Assembly (NCBI RefSeq): GCF_036195045.1
Contig: NZ_CP108100.1
Coordinates: forward strand, 62,001-126,000
DNA length: 64,000 bases
Reading direction: 5' to 3'
Source of the DNA: Streptomyces sp. NBC_00236
Lineage (GTDB): Bacteria > Actinomycetota > Actinomycetes > Streptomycetales > Streptomycetaceae
The stretch's first letter is position 1. The number at the start of each line of letters is the position of its first letter. Positions 44,062-53,474 of the stretch are shown piece by piece. Position numbers and translations under genes: made by a program. The notes under the pieces were generated by a model, which saw only the letters and a list, made by a program, of their open reading frames with translations, was not told the DNA's origin and did not search any database.

Positions 44062-44769
44062 ATGCGCCCTTTCAGCGCCCGCATCACGCAGCCGACTCCC
44101 GCCGAGCGCATGCTGTCGATCCTCACCGGCGCCCATTCGATGACGGTGGTGAGTGACGGCCTCGACCCCGTCGAGGTCCATCGCCTCGACGGCACGCCCG
44201 CGATGGGGCATGTCCACCTCCACGAGCCGTCCGGGACCGGCCCCGCGCATCCGGCCGCACCCGTCCCGGTCCGGCTGGAGTTCACGGATGTCGCGCCCAC
44301 ACCCGTACGCGACCGGCTGCGCGCCCGGGTCACGATGACCGGGCTGCTGGCCGCACCGTACGACGCGGAAGCCGCCGGCAGCGTCTGCATGGAGTTCGGC
44401 CAGGCGGTTCTCGACGACGGCGGGGGCCGCACGTTCGTTCCGCTGTCCGCTCTCCAGACCGCCACCCCTGATCCGGTCGCCCCGCACGAGGCGGACATGC
44501 TGACTCACCTGATGGACAGTCATGCAGAACTCGTACCGCTCCTGCTGCGCCTCGTGCGCCCCGCGCCGGACAGGAGCATGCTGCGCGCTCTCCCTGTGGC
44601 GCTGGACCGGTACGGCATCACCCTGCGCCTCGAGTACCCCCGCAAGCGGCGCGACGTACGGCTGCCGTTCGCGACGCCGGTGACCGGGATGAACCAGGCC
44701 GCGCCCCGGATCCACGCCCTGCTGACGGCCGCCCGTCGCGCTTCCCACCCCAGCCGGCTGTTCGCCTGA
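44062..44769 (+). CDS. DUF2470 domain protein, iron-regulated
   Basis: A 235-residue protein with a C-terminal DUF2470-like domain (ADMLTHLMDSHAELVPLLLRL onward) and an N-terminal half resembling a flavin-binding split barrel. Related proteins act in heme use and iron supply. The start ATG 44062 has AGGAG eight bases upstream. The iron box directly ahead suggests derepression by iron starvation. No transporter or siderophore gene sits next to it, so it may be a stand-alone heme-handling factor. Confidence 0.82.
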   Translation: MRPFSARITQPTPAERMLSILTGAHSMTVVSDGLDPVEVHRLDGTPAMGHVHLHEPSGTGPAHPAAPVPVRLEFTDVAPTPVRDRLRARVTMTGLLAAPYDAEAAGSVCMEFGQAVLDDGGGRTFVPLSALQTATPDPVAPHEADMLTHLMDSHAELVPLLLRLVRPAPDRSMLRALPVALDRYGITLRLEYPRKRRDVRLPFATPVTGMNQAAPRIHALLTAARRASHPSRLFA

Positions 44770-44863
44770 CGCCGTTCGGAGCCCGGTTCGCGGTGTCCGG
44801 GGAAGCCCGGCGGCGGCCATCGCTCCGTCACACCGGCACCACAGCGACGAGGGGGATCTCCGC

Positions 44864-45778
44864 TCAGGTGCCCCGGGTTCCCCGCAGTTCCTCCACGGCG
44901 GCCCGCGCCGCTGCGCCGATCACGGCGTCGGCGCGGGGCAGCTTGTTGTCGGCCCGGGCGGCCTGGGTGAACACCACCGCCGTATAGGCGCTGCCGTCCG
45001 CGAGTTCGACGACGCCCGCCTCGTGGCGCAACGCGCCGAAGGTGCCGGTCTTCCCGTAGACGGTGACGTCGTCGTAGGGGAAGCCGGAGGCGAGCCGGTG
45101 CGTCCACGGCTGGCTGCGCATGACCTCGCGCATGAAGGCGCAACTGTCCTCGGAGGCGGCCTGTCCGGTCCAGATCGCGCGCAGGAGGCGTGCCATGTCC
45201 GACGCCGTGCTGGAGGCCTTGAACGCCGGGTCGTACACGCCCGCCGGTACGACGGCGTCGTTGTCGCTCACCCGTGCCAGCGCGGCGTCCAGCGACCGGG
45301 CGCCCGTTTCGGCGACGAGCCGGCTGTACGTGCTGACGACGCCTCCGTGGATATGGGTGCCTGGCATGCCCAGTTCCTGGCACATGGCGTCGACCGCGTC
45401 GGCGCCGACCTCCCCGAGAACGGCGGCGGCCGCGGTGTTGTCGGAGATGCTCATCATCTGCGTCACGAGGTCGCGCAGTGACATGGTGACCGGGTCCCGC
45501 AGGAGCGAGACGCCGGTCGGGCCGGGGACGCGGTCCGCCGGATCCAGGGTCAGCCGACGGCGGGGGTCGATCAGACCCGCATCCGTGAGCCGGCAGAAGG
45601 CGGCCATGAGCGGCACCTTGTAGACGGATCCGATGGGCAGTGGGACGTCGGGATCGATCGTGACTCCGGCCGACGGTCGGTGCAGTTCCGCCACGTGCAG
45701 CCAGCCGCGGACTCCCGCGTCGTCGAACATGCCGCGGATGGTGCGCTCCACGCCACTGCCGCGCCGCAGGCCCGTCAC
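44864..45778 (-). CDS. Class A beta-lactamase-like serine hydrolase
   Basis: A 304-residue protein with all three class A-type motifs: S51-VYK54 (S-x-x-K), S112-DN114 (S-D-N) and K243-TG245 (K-T-G). The deacylating Glu on the omega loop cannot be placed with confidence. It lacks a signal peptide, which is odd for a periplasm-type lactamase and fits a cytoplasmic or PBP-related hydrolase. The start GTG 45778 overlaps the LysR stop by four bases (GTGA), so it is co-translated. A neighbouring PBP suggests a beta-lactam response group. Confidence 0.85.
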   Translation of the reverse strand: MTGLRRGSGVERTIRGMFDDAGVRGWLHVAELHRPSAGVTIDPDVPLPIGSVYKVPLMAAFCRLTDAGLIDPRRRLTLDPADRVPGPTGVSLLRDPVTMSLRDLVTQMMSISDNTAAAAVLGEVGADAVDAMCQELGMPGTHIHGGVVSTYSRLVAETGARSLDAALARVSDNDAVVPAGVYDPAFKASSTASDMARLLRAIWTGQAASEDSCAFMREVMRSQPWTHRLASGFPYDDVTVYGKTGTFGALRHEAGVVELADGSAYTAVVFTQAARADNKLPRADAVIGAAARAAVEELRGTRGT

Positions 45779-46647
45779 CGTGCCGCCTTCCGGTCCAGGG
45801 CGTCCTCGAGCAGTCGCGCCGTCGAGGCCGTCTCGTCCGAACCGGAACGTCGTGGGTTCCAGGCCACGCGCAGCCGCAGGGGCAGTGGCGGATCCGTCGC
45901 CGCCCGGCGCACGACCCCGGAGGCTGTCAGCGCGTCGTCCGCCGTGACCAGCACCGCCTGGCCCGACGCGACCAGGGCGAGACCCGCACGCTCATCGGCG
46001 ACCGCCACGGTGTCCACCCGGCGCCCGCGGCTGGCCAGCGTGTCGATGAACAGGTCGTGGGCCGCCGGCGCCTCGGCGCGCGGACGCACAGCGAAGGGAA
46101 GGTCCAACGGCACGCCACCGCCTGCCTGTTGGCGGCCGGTGGGGGCAAGGACCCAGGTCGGCAGCAGGATCACGCGACCGGCGGCCAGCCCGTGCAGTAC
46201 GGAGGGGTGCCGGATCACCGCCAGGTCGAGCCGCCCGGCCTCGACATCACTGAGCAGCGCGGCCGTTGACCCGGTCACCATCCCGATCCGGGTCCGTTCG
46301 CCGGCCCGGACGGGCGCGGATGCCACATCGGCTGCCAGGGGTGCCGGCACTTCGGGGGCCAGCCCGAGCCGCAGGCGCCGCCCGTCCGCGTGCTCACGGG
46401 CACCGGTCTCCCGCAGCTCGGCGAGGGCGGCCAGGGCCCGGCGGGCGTGTGGCAGCAGCAGCGCCCCCTCCTCCGTGAGGAACACCCCGCGCTCGCGGTC
46501 GAACAGGCGGACTCCGAGCAGGGCCTCCAGCCGGCGCAGGCCCTGCGACAGTGGTGGCTGCGTGATGCCCACACGCTGAGCGGCTGTACCGAAGTGCTCC
46601 TCCTCCGCCAGCGCGACAAAGATTTCCAGATGCCGTTCGGTCAGCAC
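45775..46647 (-). CDS. LysR-type regulator of the beta-lactamase-like gene
   Basis: A 290-residue LysR protein. The N-terminal helix-turn-helix reads [29 protein letters not shown], followed by an effector domain. The start GTG 46647 has GGAGG four bases upstream. It is co-transcribed with the beta-lactamase-like gene and divergent from the PBP gene, with a small dyad in between. By analogy to BlaL/AmpR systems it may sense cell wall stress, but an unrelated effector is equally possible. Confidence 0.87.
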   Translation of the reverse strand: MLTERHLEIFVALAEEEHFGTAAQRVGITQPPLSQGLRRLEALLGVRLFDRERGVFLTEEGALLLPHARRALAALAELRETGAREHADGRRLRLGLAPEVPAPLAADVASAPVRAGERTRIGMVTGSTAALLSDVEAGRLDLAVIRHPSVLHGLAAGRVILLPTWVLAPTGRQQAGGGVPLDLPFAVRPRAEAPAAHDLFIDTLASRGRRVDTVAVADERAGLALVASGQAVLVTADDALTASGVVRRAATDPPLPLRLRVAWNPRRSGSDETASTARLLEDALDRKAAR

Positions 46648-46700
46648 AGCCCCTCCTGACGTGCGGCGATACGGTCTGCGAATCACCCTGATGCCGAGAG

Positions 46701-46715
46701 CGTATTCGACATACG
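46701..46715. promoter_or_regulatory. CGTAT-N5-ATACG dyad between LysR and PBP genes
   Basis: Perfect five-base arms flank TCGAC. The element lies 54 bases before the LysR start and 146 bases before the PBP start. It is LysR-like (T-N11-A type) in form; function unproven. Confidence 0.5.
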
Positions 46716-46860
46716 ACCAGGCGGCGGGTTTGACTCCCGGCGGGGGTTGCCCACGAGGGCTTCGGCGGGGCGGCTGACGGTCTGCCCGCACATGTGTGCC
46801 CCCGCCGACGCCGGGGTGGACCCCGGCCGGCGGTCGGACGGAATCGGAACGGAGAGCACC

Positions 46861-48513
46861 TTGAGGCGTGCCCGCAGCCGGAACACGTACACGGGCTACG
46901 AGCCGAGGCGCCGCGGACGGCGGCCGCTCGGCATCCTCGTGGCCCTTGCCCTGCTCGCCGGAGGCGGCTACGGCGCCTACAGCCTCTGGGGCGGCGATAC
47001 GGAAGGGGACGATCCGCAGGTCGCCGCCGCCCGGAAGCCCTTGGCCGGGTTCCTCGAGGCATGGGAGAGACATGACGCGAAGGGGGCCGCGGGCCACACG
47101 GACACGCCCGACAACGCCGCGTCACTGCTCACCTCGGTCCTGACCAACCTCAAGCCCTCGCGAACCACCATCGTCAACGACAGCGGCCGGAAGGAGGGCG
47201 ACGGCAAGGTCCGCTTCCCCTTCTCCGTGGCCATGGAGGTTCCCGGTGCGGGTGAGGTCACCTGGCGCTCCCGGGCACAGGTGAACCGGATCTCCGGGAC
47301 ATGGAAGGTCGAGTTCACCTCGCCGATGATCCACCCGGAGCTGAAGCCGGGGCAGACACTCGCGCTCAAGGCGGACGACACCCGGGCGAAGGTGCTCGAC
47401 AGCCGGGGCCGGCCGTTGCGGGCCGCGTCGCTCGTGGGCACCGTCGACCCGGTCAGCGGCAAGGGAACCTCGGGTCTTGAGGCCCGGTACGACAAGGTGC
47501 TCTCCGGAGGCAGGAAGGCGGGCAAGTCCCTCGTGGTGGCGGACCGGCAGAGCGGACTCGCTCTCAGGAACCTCGGCACAGCCGGGTCCGCCGAGGGCCG
47601 TCCGGTCCGTACCACCATCGACTCACGGATCCAGACGGCGGCAGCCGACGCCGTGGCCGGGACGGATCACCAGGCGGCCCTCGTCGCCATCGATCCGCGC
47701 AACGGCCATATTCTGGCCGCGGTCAACCGGCCCGGCGGCCTCAACCGTGCCCTCGAAGGGCGTTACCCGCCCGGCTCCACGTTCAAGGTGGTCACCACGG
47801 CGGCTCTGCTGAAGGGCGGCACCCGGCCGGCAGACCGCGCGGCCTGCCCGAAGTTCGCTCACGTCAACGGCCAGCGCTTCGAGAACCAGGGACAGTTCTC
47901 GCTCCCGGCCGGCTCGACGTTCACCGACGTCTTCGCCCAGTCCTGCAACACCTACTTCGTCAACGCCCGCAGCCGGCTCTCCGCCACCGATCTGCGGGAT
48001 GCCGCCCAGGCGTTCGGGATCGGGGGCAGCTGGGACGTGGGGACGACCACGTACGACGGCAGTGTGCCGGTCACGACGAGCGACAACGACAAGGCGGCGG
48101 CCACCATCGGCCAAGCACGGGTCCAGACATCGCCGCTGGTCATGGCCTCCATCGCGGCCACCGTCAAGAACGGCGCCTTCAGCCAGCCGGTTCTGGTGCC
48201 GGACGCGGTGAAGAAGAGGTTCACCGCTCCGGCGGCGCTCGATGCCGAGGTCACCCGTCAGCTCCGCGAGCTGATGCGTGCCACGGTGACCTCGGGATCC
48301 GCCCGCGCGTTGCGCGACCTGCCCGGGCACCCGCACGCGAAGACCGGAACGGCCGAGTTCGGAACCGGGAAGCCGCCCCGCACCCACGCCTGGATGATCG
48401 GCTATCAGGGCGACTCCGACCTCGCGTGGGCGGTCCTCCTGGAGGACGGGGGGTCCGGCGGCGCCGACGCGGGCCCGGTCGCCGCACGGTTCCTGCGCAA
48501 CCTGGCCCGCTGA
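46861..48513 (+). CDS. MecA-like class B penicillin-binding protein
   Basis: A 550-residue transpeptidase. The membrane anchor is residues about 22-40, then an NTF2-like MecA_N domain (about 55-165), a spacer, and the transpeptidase domain with S306-TFK309, S361-CN363 and K494-TG496. Such PBPs cross-link peptidoglycan and the MecA branch can have low beta-lactam affinity, which fits the neighbouring LysR and beta-lactamase-like genes. The start TTG 46861 is supported by GGAG six bases upstream; no ATG or GTG fits as well. A terminator follows. Confidence 0.9.
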   Translation: MRRARSRNTYTGYEPRRRGRRPLGILVALALLAGGGYGAYSLWGGDTEGDDPQVAAARKPLAGFLEAWERHDAKGAAGHTDTPDNAASLLTSVLTNLKPSRTTIVNDSGRKEGDGKVRFPFSVAMEVPGAGEVTWRSRAQVNRISGTWKVEFTSPMIHPELKPGQTLALKADDTRAKVLDSRGRPLRAASLVGTVDPVSGKGTSGLEARYDKVLSGGRKAGKSLVVADRQSGLALRNLGTAGSAEGRPVRTTIDSRIQTAAADAVAGTDHQAALVAIDPRNGHILAAVNRPGGLNRALEGRYPPGSTFKVVTTAALLKGGTRPADRAACPKFAHVNGQRFENQGQFSLPAGSTFTDVFAQSCNTYFVNARSRLSATDLRDAAQAFGIGGSWDVGTTTYDGSVPVTTSDNDKAAATIGQARVQTSPLVMASIAATVKNGAFSQPVLVPDAVKKRFTAPAALDAEVTRQLRELMRATVTSGSARALRDLPGHPHAKTGTAEFGTGKPPRTHAWMIGYQGDSDLAWAVLLEDGGSGGADAGPVAARFLRNLAR

Positions 48514-48534
48514 GCGGACGACGGTGCCCGGAGG

Positions 48535-48552
48535 GGGCGCGGGACCGCGCCC
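48535..48552 (+). terminator. Hairpin after the PBP gene
   Basis: GGGCGCGG and CCGCGCCC form an eight-pair stem with a two-base loop, 22 bases past the stop codon. A short but GC-rich terminator. Confidence 0.55.
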
Positions 48553-48562
48553 GAGGCCGGGG

Positions 48563-48691
48563 TCAGCTCCGCACGCCGTTCGCAGCCGCCCGGCGCAGCA
48601 GAGGTCCGACCAGGGCGGGTTGCGTGCCCATGGCCAGAAACGCCAGGCGTCCGGCCCCTCGCCGCTCGACCTCGAAGCGGTGAAAGGCCAT
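48563..48691 (-). CDS. Possible 42-residue small protein
   Basis: From ATG 48691 the frame reads 42 residues (FHRFEVERRGAGRLAFLAM...) with balanced composition, just past the M20 stop. Upstream in-frame sequence overlaps the M20 gene end. It may be a short gene, the remains of a longer one, or chance. I do not recognise it. Confidence 0.25.
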   Translation of the reverse strand: MAFHRFEVERRGAGRLAFLAMGTQPALVGPLLRRAAANGVRS

Positions 48692-48728
48692 CAGGCCACG
48701 GCCCATTCGGCCGGTACGTTCCAGCACG

Positions 48729-49871
48729 TCATCGCCTCGTGCGCGCGATGAGTTCGGCCAGCAGCCGGGCCCGGGGAACCATCCGGGTGACGTCCACGTA
48801 TTCGGAATCCGCGTGGGCTCCGGCGCCCACGGCCCCGAGTCCGTCCAGCGTCGGACAGCCCATCGCCGCGGTGTAGTTGGCGTCGGAGGCACCGCCGACA
48901 GCCATCCCCCTCAGCGGCTCCTGACCCTGATCGGCGGCAACCCGGGACGCCAGTGCGAACAGGGCGGCGGACGACTCCGGGCCCATCGGCGGCCGCTGGC
49001 CTCCGCCCCGTACCTCCAGTCGCGCACCCGGAACACGGGGAGTCATCCCTCGTACCAGTACATCGATCGTCTCCTGCGCCTCCGCGCTGGGCGCCCGCAC
49101 GTCGACCGTCAGCCGCGCCAGTGCGGGAACGGTGTTGCGTGCGCTACCCGCCGACAGGAGGGTGGGCGTGATGGTCGCCGCGCCCAGGGGGCCGCCGCCC
49201 GCAGCTGCGGCGGCCGATGCTCCCAGGCCGGCGACGGACAGCACCTGGTGAGCTGCCTCGATGGTGGCGTTGACCCCCTTCTCGGGCTCCTGGCCCGCGT
49301 GCGCGGCCTTGCCGTGCACCACGATCTCGTAGCGCGACGTGCCCTTGCGGGCGGTCTTGAGCGCGCCCTCGTCGTCGGCCGATGCCTCCAGCACGAACGC
49401 GGCGGCGCACCCCGCGGCGGACTCCTCGATCAGCCTCCGGGAGGTCGTGGAGCCGACCTCCTCGTCTCCGTTGACGATGACGCACACCCCTTCCGGTGAG
49501 GGGAGGGACGCCAGCGCGTGGAACATCTGCACCAGCCCCGCCTTCATGTCCAGAACTCCGGGACCGCGCGCTCTGCCGCCCGCCACCGACCAGGGACGGG
49601 TCCGGATCGAGCCCATGGGCCACACCGTGTCGTGATGCCCGACCAGCAGGACCTTCGGGACACCGAAGGACCACCGCAGGTGGCTCACGCCCCCGATCAC
49701 GATCCGTTCCGGTGCGGCCCCCAGCAGCCTCGTCCCGAGGGCGGCGACCACCCCCGCGCTGCGCGCCACTGCCTCCAGGTCGGAGGAGAAGGACTCGCAC
49801 CGTACGAGTGTCTCCGCATCGCTCAGCATCGTCGGCAGGGAGAGGACTCCCTCCCCCGTCACCGGGACCAC
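48729..49871 (-). CDS. M20 family metallopeptidase (glutamate carboxypeptidase type)
   Basis: A 380-residue zinc exopeptidase. Metal-site motifs: VGHHDTVWPMG, GVLDMKAGLVQ, the catalytic glutamate in NGDEEVGS, and the terminal HADSEYVDV. The lid domain carries VHGKAAHAGQEPEKGVNA. It probably cleaves a C-terminal residue from small peptides or folate-like molecules. The start GTG 49871 is used; its ribosome site is weak. The gene diverges from a LysR gene across a 223-base region with a small palindrome. Confidence 0.88.
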   Translation of the reverse strand: MVPVTGEGVLSLPTMLSDAETLVRCESFSSDLEAVARSAGVVAALGTRLLGAAPERIVIGGVSHLRWSFGVPKVLLVGHHDTVWPMGSIRTRPWSVAGGRARGPGVLDMKAGLVQMFHALASLPSPEGVCVIVNGDEEVGSTTSRRLIEESAAGCAAAFVLEASADDEGALKTARKGTSRYEIVVHGKAAHAGQEPEKGVNATIEAAHQVLSVAGLGASAAAAAGGGPLGAATITPTLLSAGSARNTVPALARLTVDVRAPSAEAQETIDVLVRGMTPRVPGARLEVRGGGQRPPMGPESSAALFALASRVAADQGQEPLRGMAVGGASDANYTAAMGCPTLDGLGAVGAGAHADSEYVDVTRMVPRARLLAELIARTRR

Positions 49872-49887
49872 CCCGTCATCACTTTCC

Positions 49888-49901
49888 TGTGTGTCAACAC
49901 A
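49888..49901. promoter_or_regulatory. TGTGT-GTCA-ACACA dyad in M20/LysR region
   Basis: Five-base inverted arms lie 17 bases upstream of the M20 start. The position would let a repressor block the M20 gene. Small, so low certainty. Confidence 0.4.
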
Positions 49902-50094
49902 TGTCTCCCTAGGGCTATTTGGACCACAGATGAGCGACGGGGCACGTATGACCGCTGCGACACCGCCGTGCGAACGACGTTAGGGCGGAGCCCGGCATAC
50001 CACTAGCGACTGGATTGCATGAAAGCCATGCGTCCGAGGAATGGGAGAGCAAGAATGACGGACAAGGTCGTCGGCAACTGGGGGTGGTGAGCGG

Positions 50095-51009
50095 GTGTTC
50101 GAGAACGATGCGCTTCGGCTGCTCGTGGCCGTGGCGAAGTGTGGTTCGTTCACGCAGGCGGCTGTCCGGCTCAACTACACGCAGTCCGCGGTGTCCCGGC
50201 GGATCGCCGCGCTGGAGCAGCAGGCGGGCGGCCCCTTGTTCGACCGGCTGCCCCGGGGCGTCAGGCTCACTCCCGCCGGCCGCGCACTGCACCGGCACGC
50301 CACCGAAGTACTGGACCGGTTGGTGAGGGCGGAGCGGGAACTGGCCGTGCTCCACGCCGGGCAGGGCGGACTGCTGCACGTCGGCGCGTTCGCCACCGCC
50401 AACATCTCTCTGGTACCCGGCGCCCTGCGGCTGCTCCGGGATACCCGTCCAGGGGTCGAGGTCGCGGCATCCGAGGGCCCGACCGAAACCCTCATGCGGC
50501 GGCTCACGGACGGCGCCCTCGACCTGGCCGTCGTCAGCGACTACCCGTCCGGTCTGCCGCAGACCGACGGTGTGACCACGACGGTGCTGTGCGATGACGA
50601 GTTGTTCGTCGTACTGCCCCAGGGACACCGACTGGCCGAAGCCGGAACGTTCGACCTGCGCGAACTACGCGACGAGGCATGGTTGCAGAGCGCATACGGT
50701 GACCGCCCCACGATGCTCGCGGACGCCTGTGCCCGAGCGGGCTTCACCCCCAGGAAGGTCATTCGCATCGCGGAATGGACCGGAAAGTTCGGCTACGTGG
50801 CCGCGGGACTGGGGGTGGCACTCGTTCCTTCGCTGGCCGCCCGCGCGGTCCCTGACACGCTGGTCCTGTGCCGGCTCACCGACCCCGCCCTGCGCCGGAT
50901 CGTGCACGTCGCACTGCCCACCACCCCGCTCCCGGCCGCCCTGGAGCTGCGCGACCTGCTGCGTGCCGCGGCCGGAACCCGGGACACGGTGCACGGGCCG
51001 GCCCGATGA
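50095..51009 (+). CDS. LysR-type transcriptional regulator
   Basis: A 304-residue LysR protein. The helix-turn-helix is LRLLVAVAKCGSFTQAAVRLNYTQSAVSRR, followed by a normal effector domain (VGAFATANISLVPGALRLL). The start GTG 50095 gives the usual N-terminus. It diverges from the M20 peptidase and may control it; no effector can be named. Confidence 0.88.
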   Translation: MFENDALRLLVAVAKCGSFTQAAVRLNYTQSAVSRRIAALEQQAGGPLFDRLPRGVRLTPAGRALHRHATEVLDRLVRAERELAVLHAGQGGLLHVGAFATANISLVPGALRLLRDTRPGVEVAASEGPTETLMRRLTDGALDLAVVSDYPSGLPQTDGVTTTVLCDDELFVVLPQGHRLAEAGTFDLRELRDEAWLQSAYGDRPTMLADACARAGFTPRKVIRIAEWTGKFGYVAAGLGVALVPSLAARAVPDTLVLCRLTDPALRRIVHVALPTTPLPAALELRDLLRAAAGTRDTVHGPAR

Positions 51010-51406
51010 AGCACCTTCGACTTCGTTGATCCGGCCCGCAGTTCCCGAATGCGGGCACAGACTCCGTCGCCCGCCCAGGCCTTGTCCCAATTCGCGATCG
51101 ACAACGTCGCGGTGCCCCGTGCCCCCGGGCCGGCATGCGGGCTTGACGGGTGAACTGCCGTCGGCCGACGACTCCTCAGGGCGTGATGAACGGCCGGACT
51201 TCGGGCATCCGACCGTGAGCGGGGCCAGGTGGTGGAGACGCTCCCGGTGGCCGCGGGCGACGGCCGGCTCATCGCGGCCGGACTGGATGAACGCCTGCAC
51301 GCCGCGCTCTCCGCCCGGAACGGGATGGGCCGGCTGACTCCCGGAACGGTACGGGCCGGCTGACTCCCGGAACGGTACGGGCCGGCTGACTCCCGGCTCG
51401 TACCGT
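51010..51406. other. 397-base gap with possible gene remnant and repeats
   Basis: No full gene is supported. One plus-strand frame reads VETLPVAAGDGRLIAAGLDE and could be a fragment. The right side (51327-51404) is a tandem repeat. I see no promoter or RNA gene. Confidence 0.4.
51327..51404. repeat. Three tandem 26-base repeats
   Basis: Two identical copies of a 26-base unit starting GGGCCGGCTGACTCCCGG, then a diverged third copy that ends just before the OYE stop codon. Possible remnants of replication slippage. Confidence 0.85.
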
Positions 51407-52522
51407 TCAGATCCGTGCGAGCACGGGATAGTCGTTGTACCCCTCCTCCCCGTGGACGTGCATCAGGAACTCGGGGCGGATCTCGTTGAGCGGCGCGCCC
51501 GTGCGCTGTCGCTCGACGAAGTCGGGGTTGGCGAGGAATCCGCGTCCCAGGGCGATCAGTTCGGCGCCCTCGCCCAGGAGCCGCTCCCCTCGCTCCATGC
51601 CGCCGTCGGCCGCTGCCTCCTCCCGCGACAGCGCCGGGTTGGCGATCAGCGTGCCCGGCCAGGCCTTGCGGAGCCGGGAGAAGAGGGGCTGGTCCGGGTC
51701 GGCGTGGACCACGTGCAGATAGACGGGGGCGATGCGCGCGAGTGCGGGCAGGAGGGCCGCGTAGAGGTCCTCGGTGTCGCCCTCCTCGACGCTGTTGACG
51801 CCCGCTCCGGGCGAGATGCGTACGCCGACCCGCTCCGGACCGATGGCCTCCGCGACGGCCCGCGTCACCTCGACCGTGAAGCGGATGCGGTTCGCTGCCG
51901 GGCCGCCCCACGCGTCGGTGCGGCGGTTGGTGTTCCCGGCCAGGAACTGGTGCAGCAGATGACCGTTGGCGGAGTGCACCTCCACTCCGGCGAAGCCTGC
52001 TTCGACCGCGTTGCGGGCCGCCGCGGCGAAGTCGGCGATGGTGGACCTGATGTCCCGCGCCGCCATCTCACGGGGTGCGACGCCTTGCCGGAGCCCGCCC
52101 GGTGTCTGCAGCGTCTCCGGGAAGCGCACGACGGACGGTGCGAGCGGGAGGTGACCGCTGGTGTCGGGGTGACCGACCCGGCCGCCGTGCTGCAACTGGA
52201 GGAACATCGGGCTCCCGCCGGAAGCCGCACGCACCGCGTCGGTCACCCGACGCCATCCGGCGATCTGCGCGGGGCTGTGGATACCCGGGATATGCGGATA
52301 GGTCTGTCCGACGGCGTTCGGGGTCGTGCCTTCGGCGATGATCAGACCGGCCGAGGCGCGCTGCGCGTAGTGGGTGGCCATCAGCTCGCCGGGTACGCCG
52401 TCGGCCCCGGCGCGATTGCGTGTCAGCGGAGCCATGACCAGCCGGTTCGCCAGTCCGATGCGACCGAGCCGGGCAGGTTCGAAGAGTCGGGATGCGGAGG
52501 ATTCCTGCCGTGTGTACGTCAT
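51407..52522 (-). CDS. Old yellow enzyme-family alkene reductase
   Basis: A 371-residue FMN-dependent ene-reductase. Conserved blocks include VMAPLTRNRAG, FLQLQHGGRVGHPD, GFAGVEVHSANGHLLHQFL and LGRGFLANPDF. The active-site His-x-x-Asn/His pair is expected in VHSANGH. It reduces activated alkenes such as enones and nitroolefins with NAD(P)H. ATG 52522 coincides with the predicted transcript start of a MerR-type promoter, so the mRNA may be leaderless. The divergent MerR gene is the likely regulator. Confidence 0.92.
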   Translation of the reverse strand: MTYTRQESSASRLFEPARLGRIGLANRLVMAPLTRNRAGADGVPGELMATHYAQRASAGLIIAEGTTPNAVGQTYPHIPGIHSPAQIAGWRRVTDAVRAASGGSPMFLQLQHGGRVGHPDTSGHLPLAPSVVRFPETLQTPGGLRQGVAPREMAARDIRSTIADFAAAARNAVEAGFAGVEVHSANGHLLHQFLAGNTNRRTDAWGGPAANRIRFTVEVTRAVAEAIGPERVGVRISPGAGVNSVEEGDTEDLYAALLPALARIAPVYLHVVHADPDQPLFSRLRKAWPGTLIANPALSREEAAADGGMERGERLLGEGAELIALGRGFLANPDFVERQRTGAPLNEIRPEFLMHVHGEEGYNDYPVLARI

Positions 52523-52528
52523 GCCGGT

Positions 52529-52560
52529 AACGTAGAACCTGACATTGATGTGAGATTCAA
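52529..52560 (-). promoter_or_regulatory. MerR-type promoter/operator for the OYE gene
   Basis: On the minus strand TTGAAT (52555-52560) and TACGTT (52529-52534) are separated by 20 bases, the long spacer typical of MerR-activated promoters. A near-perfect dyad CTGACAT-TG-ATGTgAG sits inside the spacer. Transcription would start about at the OYE ATG. Confidence 0.75.
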
Positions 52561-52574
52561 GTCCTGGGGTGCGT

Positions 52575-52997
52575 ATGCGGATCGGGGAGCTGGCGGCTCG
52601 TACCGGTGTCGGGGAGCGTTCCCTGCGCTACTACGAGGAGCAGGGGCTGCTGGCAGCCGACCGGACACCGGGCGGTCACCGCGACTACCCCGAGAGGGCC
52701 GTCGACCGGGTGATCCGCATTCAGGAGCTCTACGCGGCCGGTCTGCACAGTACGAAGATCGCGCGGATCCTGCCCTGCATGCGCGACGAGGACGGCGGTC
52801 CCTCCCTGCGGGCCACCCCCGCCCTGGTCGACGAGCTCACCTCCGAGCGGACCCGGATCGACGGCATGATCGACGACCTCCTCCGCTCCCGCGAGGTACT
52901 GAACGACGTCATCGACACGGCGGCAGGCGGTGCCCCCGCGGAGCCGGACAGGAACCGGTACGAACCAGAAGGAGTTCCCCGTGCCTCTGACCCGTGA
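52575..52997 (+). CDS. MerR-family regulator
   Basis: A 140-residue protein beginning MRIGELAARTGVGERSLRYYEEQGLL, the MerR winged-helix signature, followed by a coiled dimer helix (about 80-115). No metal-binding cysteine pair is clear; one cysteine lies at RILPCMRD. That fits electrophile or redox sensing like SoxR/NmlR-type relatives, but is not proof. It diverges from the OYE gene and overlaps the PPOX gene by 17 bases. ATG 52575 is preferred over GTG 52569. Confidence 0.88.
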   Translation: MRIGELAARTGVGERSLRYYEEQGLLAADRTPGGHRDYPERAVDRVIRIQELYAAGLHSTKIARILPCMRDEDGGPSLRATPALVDELTSERTRIDGMIDDLLRSREVLNDVIDTAAGGAPAEPDRNRYEPEGVPRASDP

Positions 52998-53409
52998 AGA
53001 ACGCGAGCAGTTCCTGGCCGAGCCGCATGTGGCGGCGCTGGCCGTGGCCTCCGCCAAGGAGGGCCGGGCGCCTCTCGTCGTGCCGATCTGGTACATGTAC
53101 GAACCCGGTGGCGACCTGTGGATCATGACGGGCCGCGACTCCCTGAAGGGAATCTCGATCGCCGCGGCCGGCCGGTTCTCCATGATGGTCGAACGGGTCA
53201 CGCCGACCGTTCGCTACGTCTCCGTCGAGGGCAGTGTCATCGCGACCCGCGACGCCACCCGCGAGCAGCTGGTGGAGATCTCGTCACGCTATCTCCCGCC
53301 GGAAAAGGTCGACGGCTACGTCGACTTCGCGTGGCGGGAGCACGGTGAGCAGGTGGTCATCCACCTGCGGCCCGAGCACTGGCTCAGCGCCGATCTGGGC
53401 GGAGCCTGA
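52981..53409 (+). CDS. PPOX-family (split-barrel) flavin/F420 protein
   Basis: A 142-residue pyridoxamine 5'-phosphate oxidase-like protein: VAALAVASAKEGRAPLVVPIWYMYE, then the core GRDSLKGISIAAAGRFSMMVER. Members bind FMN or F420. GTG 52981 follows AAGGAG and overlaps the MerR gene by 17 bases, so the two are co-expressed. With the OYE it forms a small reductive detoxification group. Confidence 0.82.
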   Translation: MPLTREEREQFLAEPHVAALAVASAKEGRAPLVVPIWYMYEPGGDLWIMTGRDSLKGISIAAAGRFSMMVERVTPTVRYVSVEGSVIATRDATREQLVEISSRYLPPEKVDGYVDFAWREHGEQVVIHLRPEHWLSADLGGA

Positions 53410-53474
53410 GACCTCCACCCTCATGATGACCCCGCACGCCGGACCTGCCGCGCCGCGCGGTCGAGCGCGGGAGT

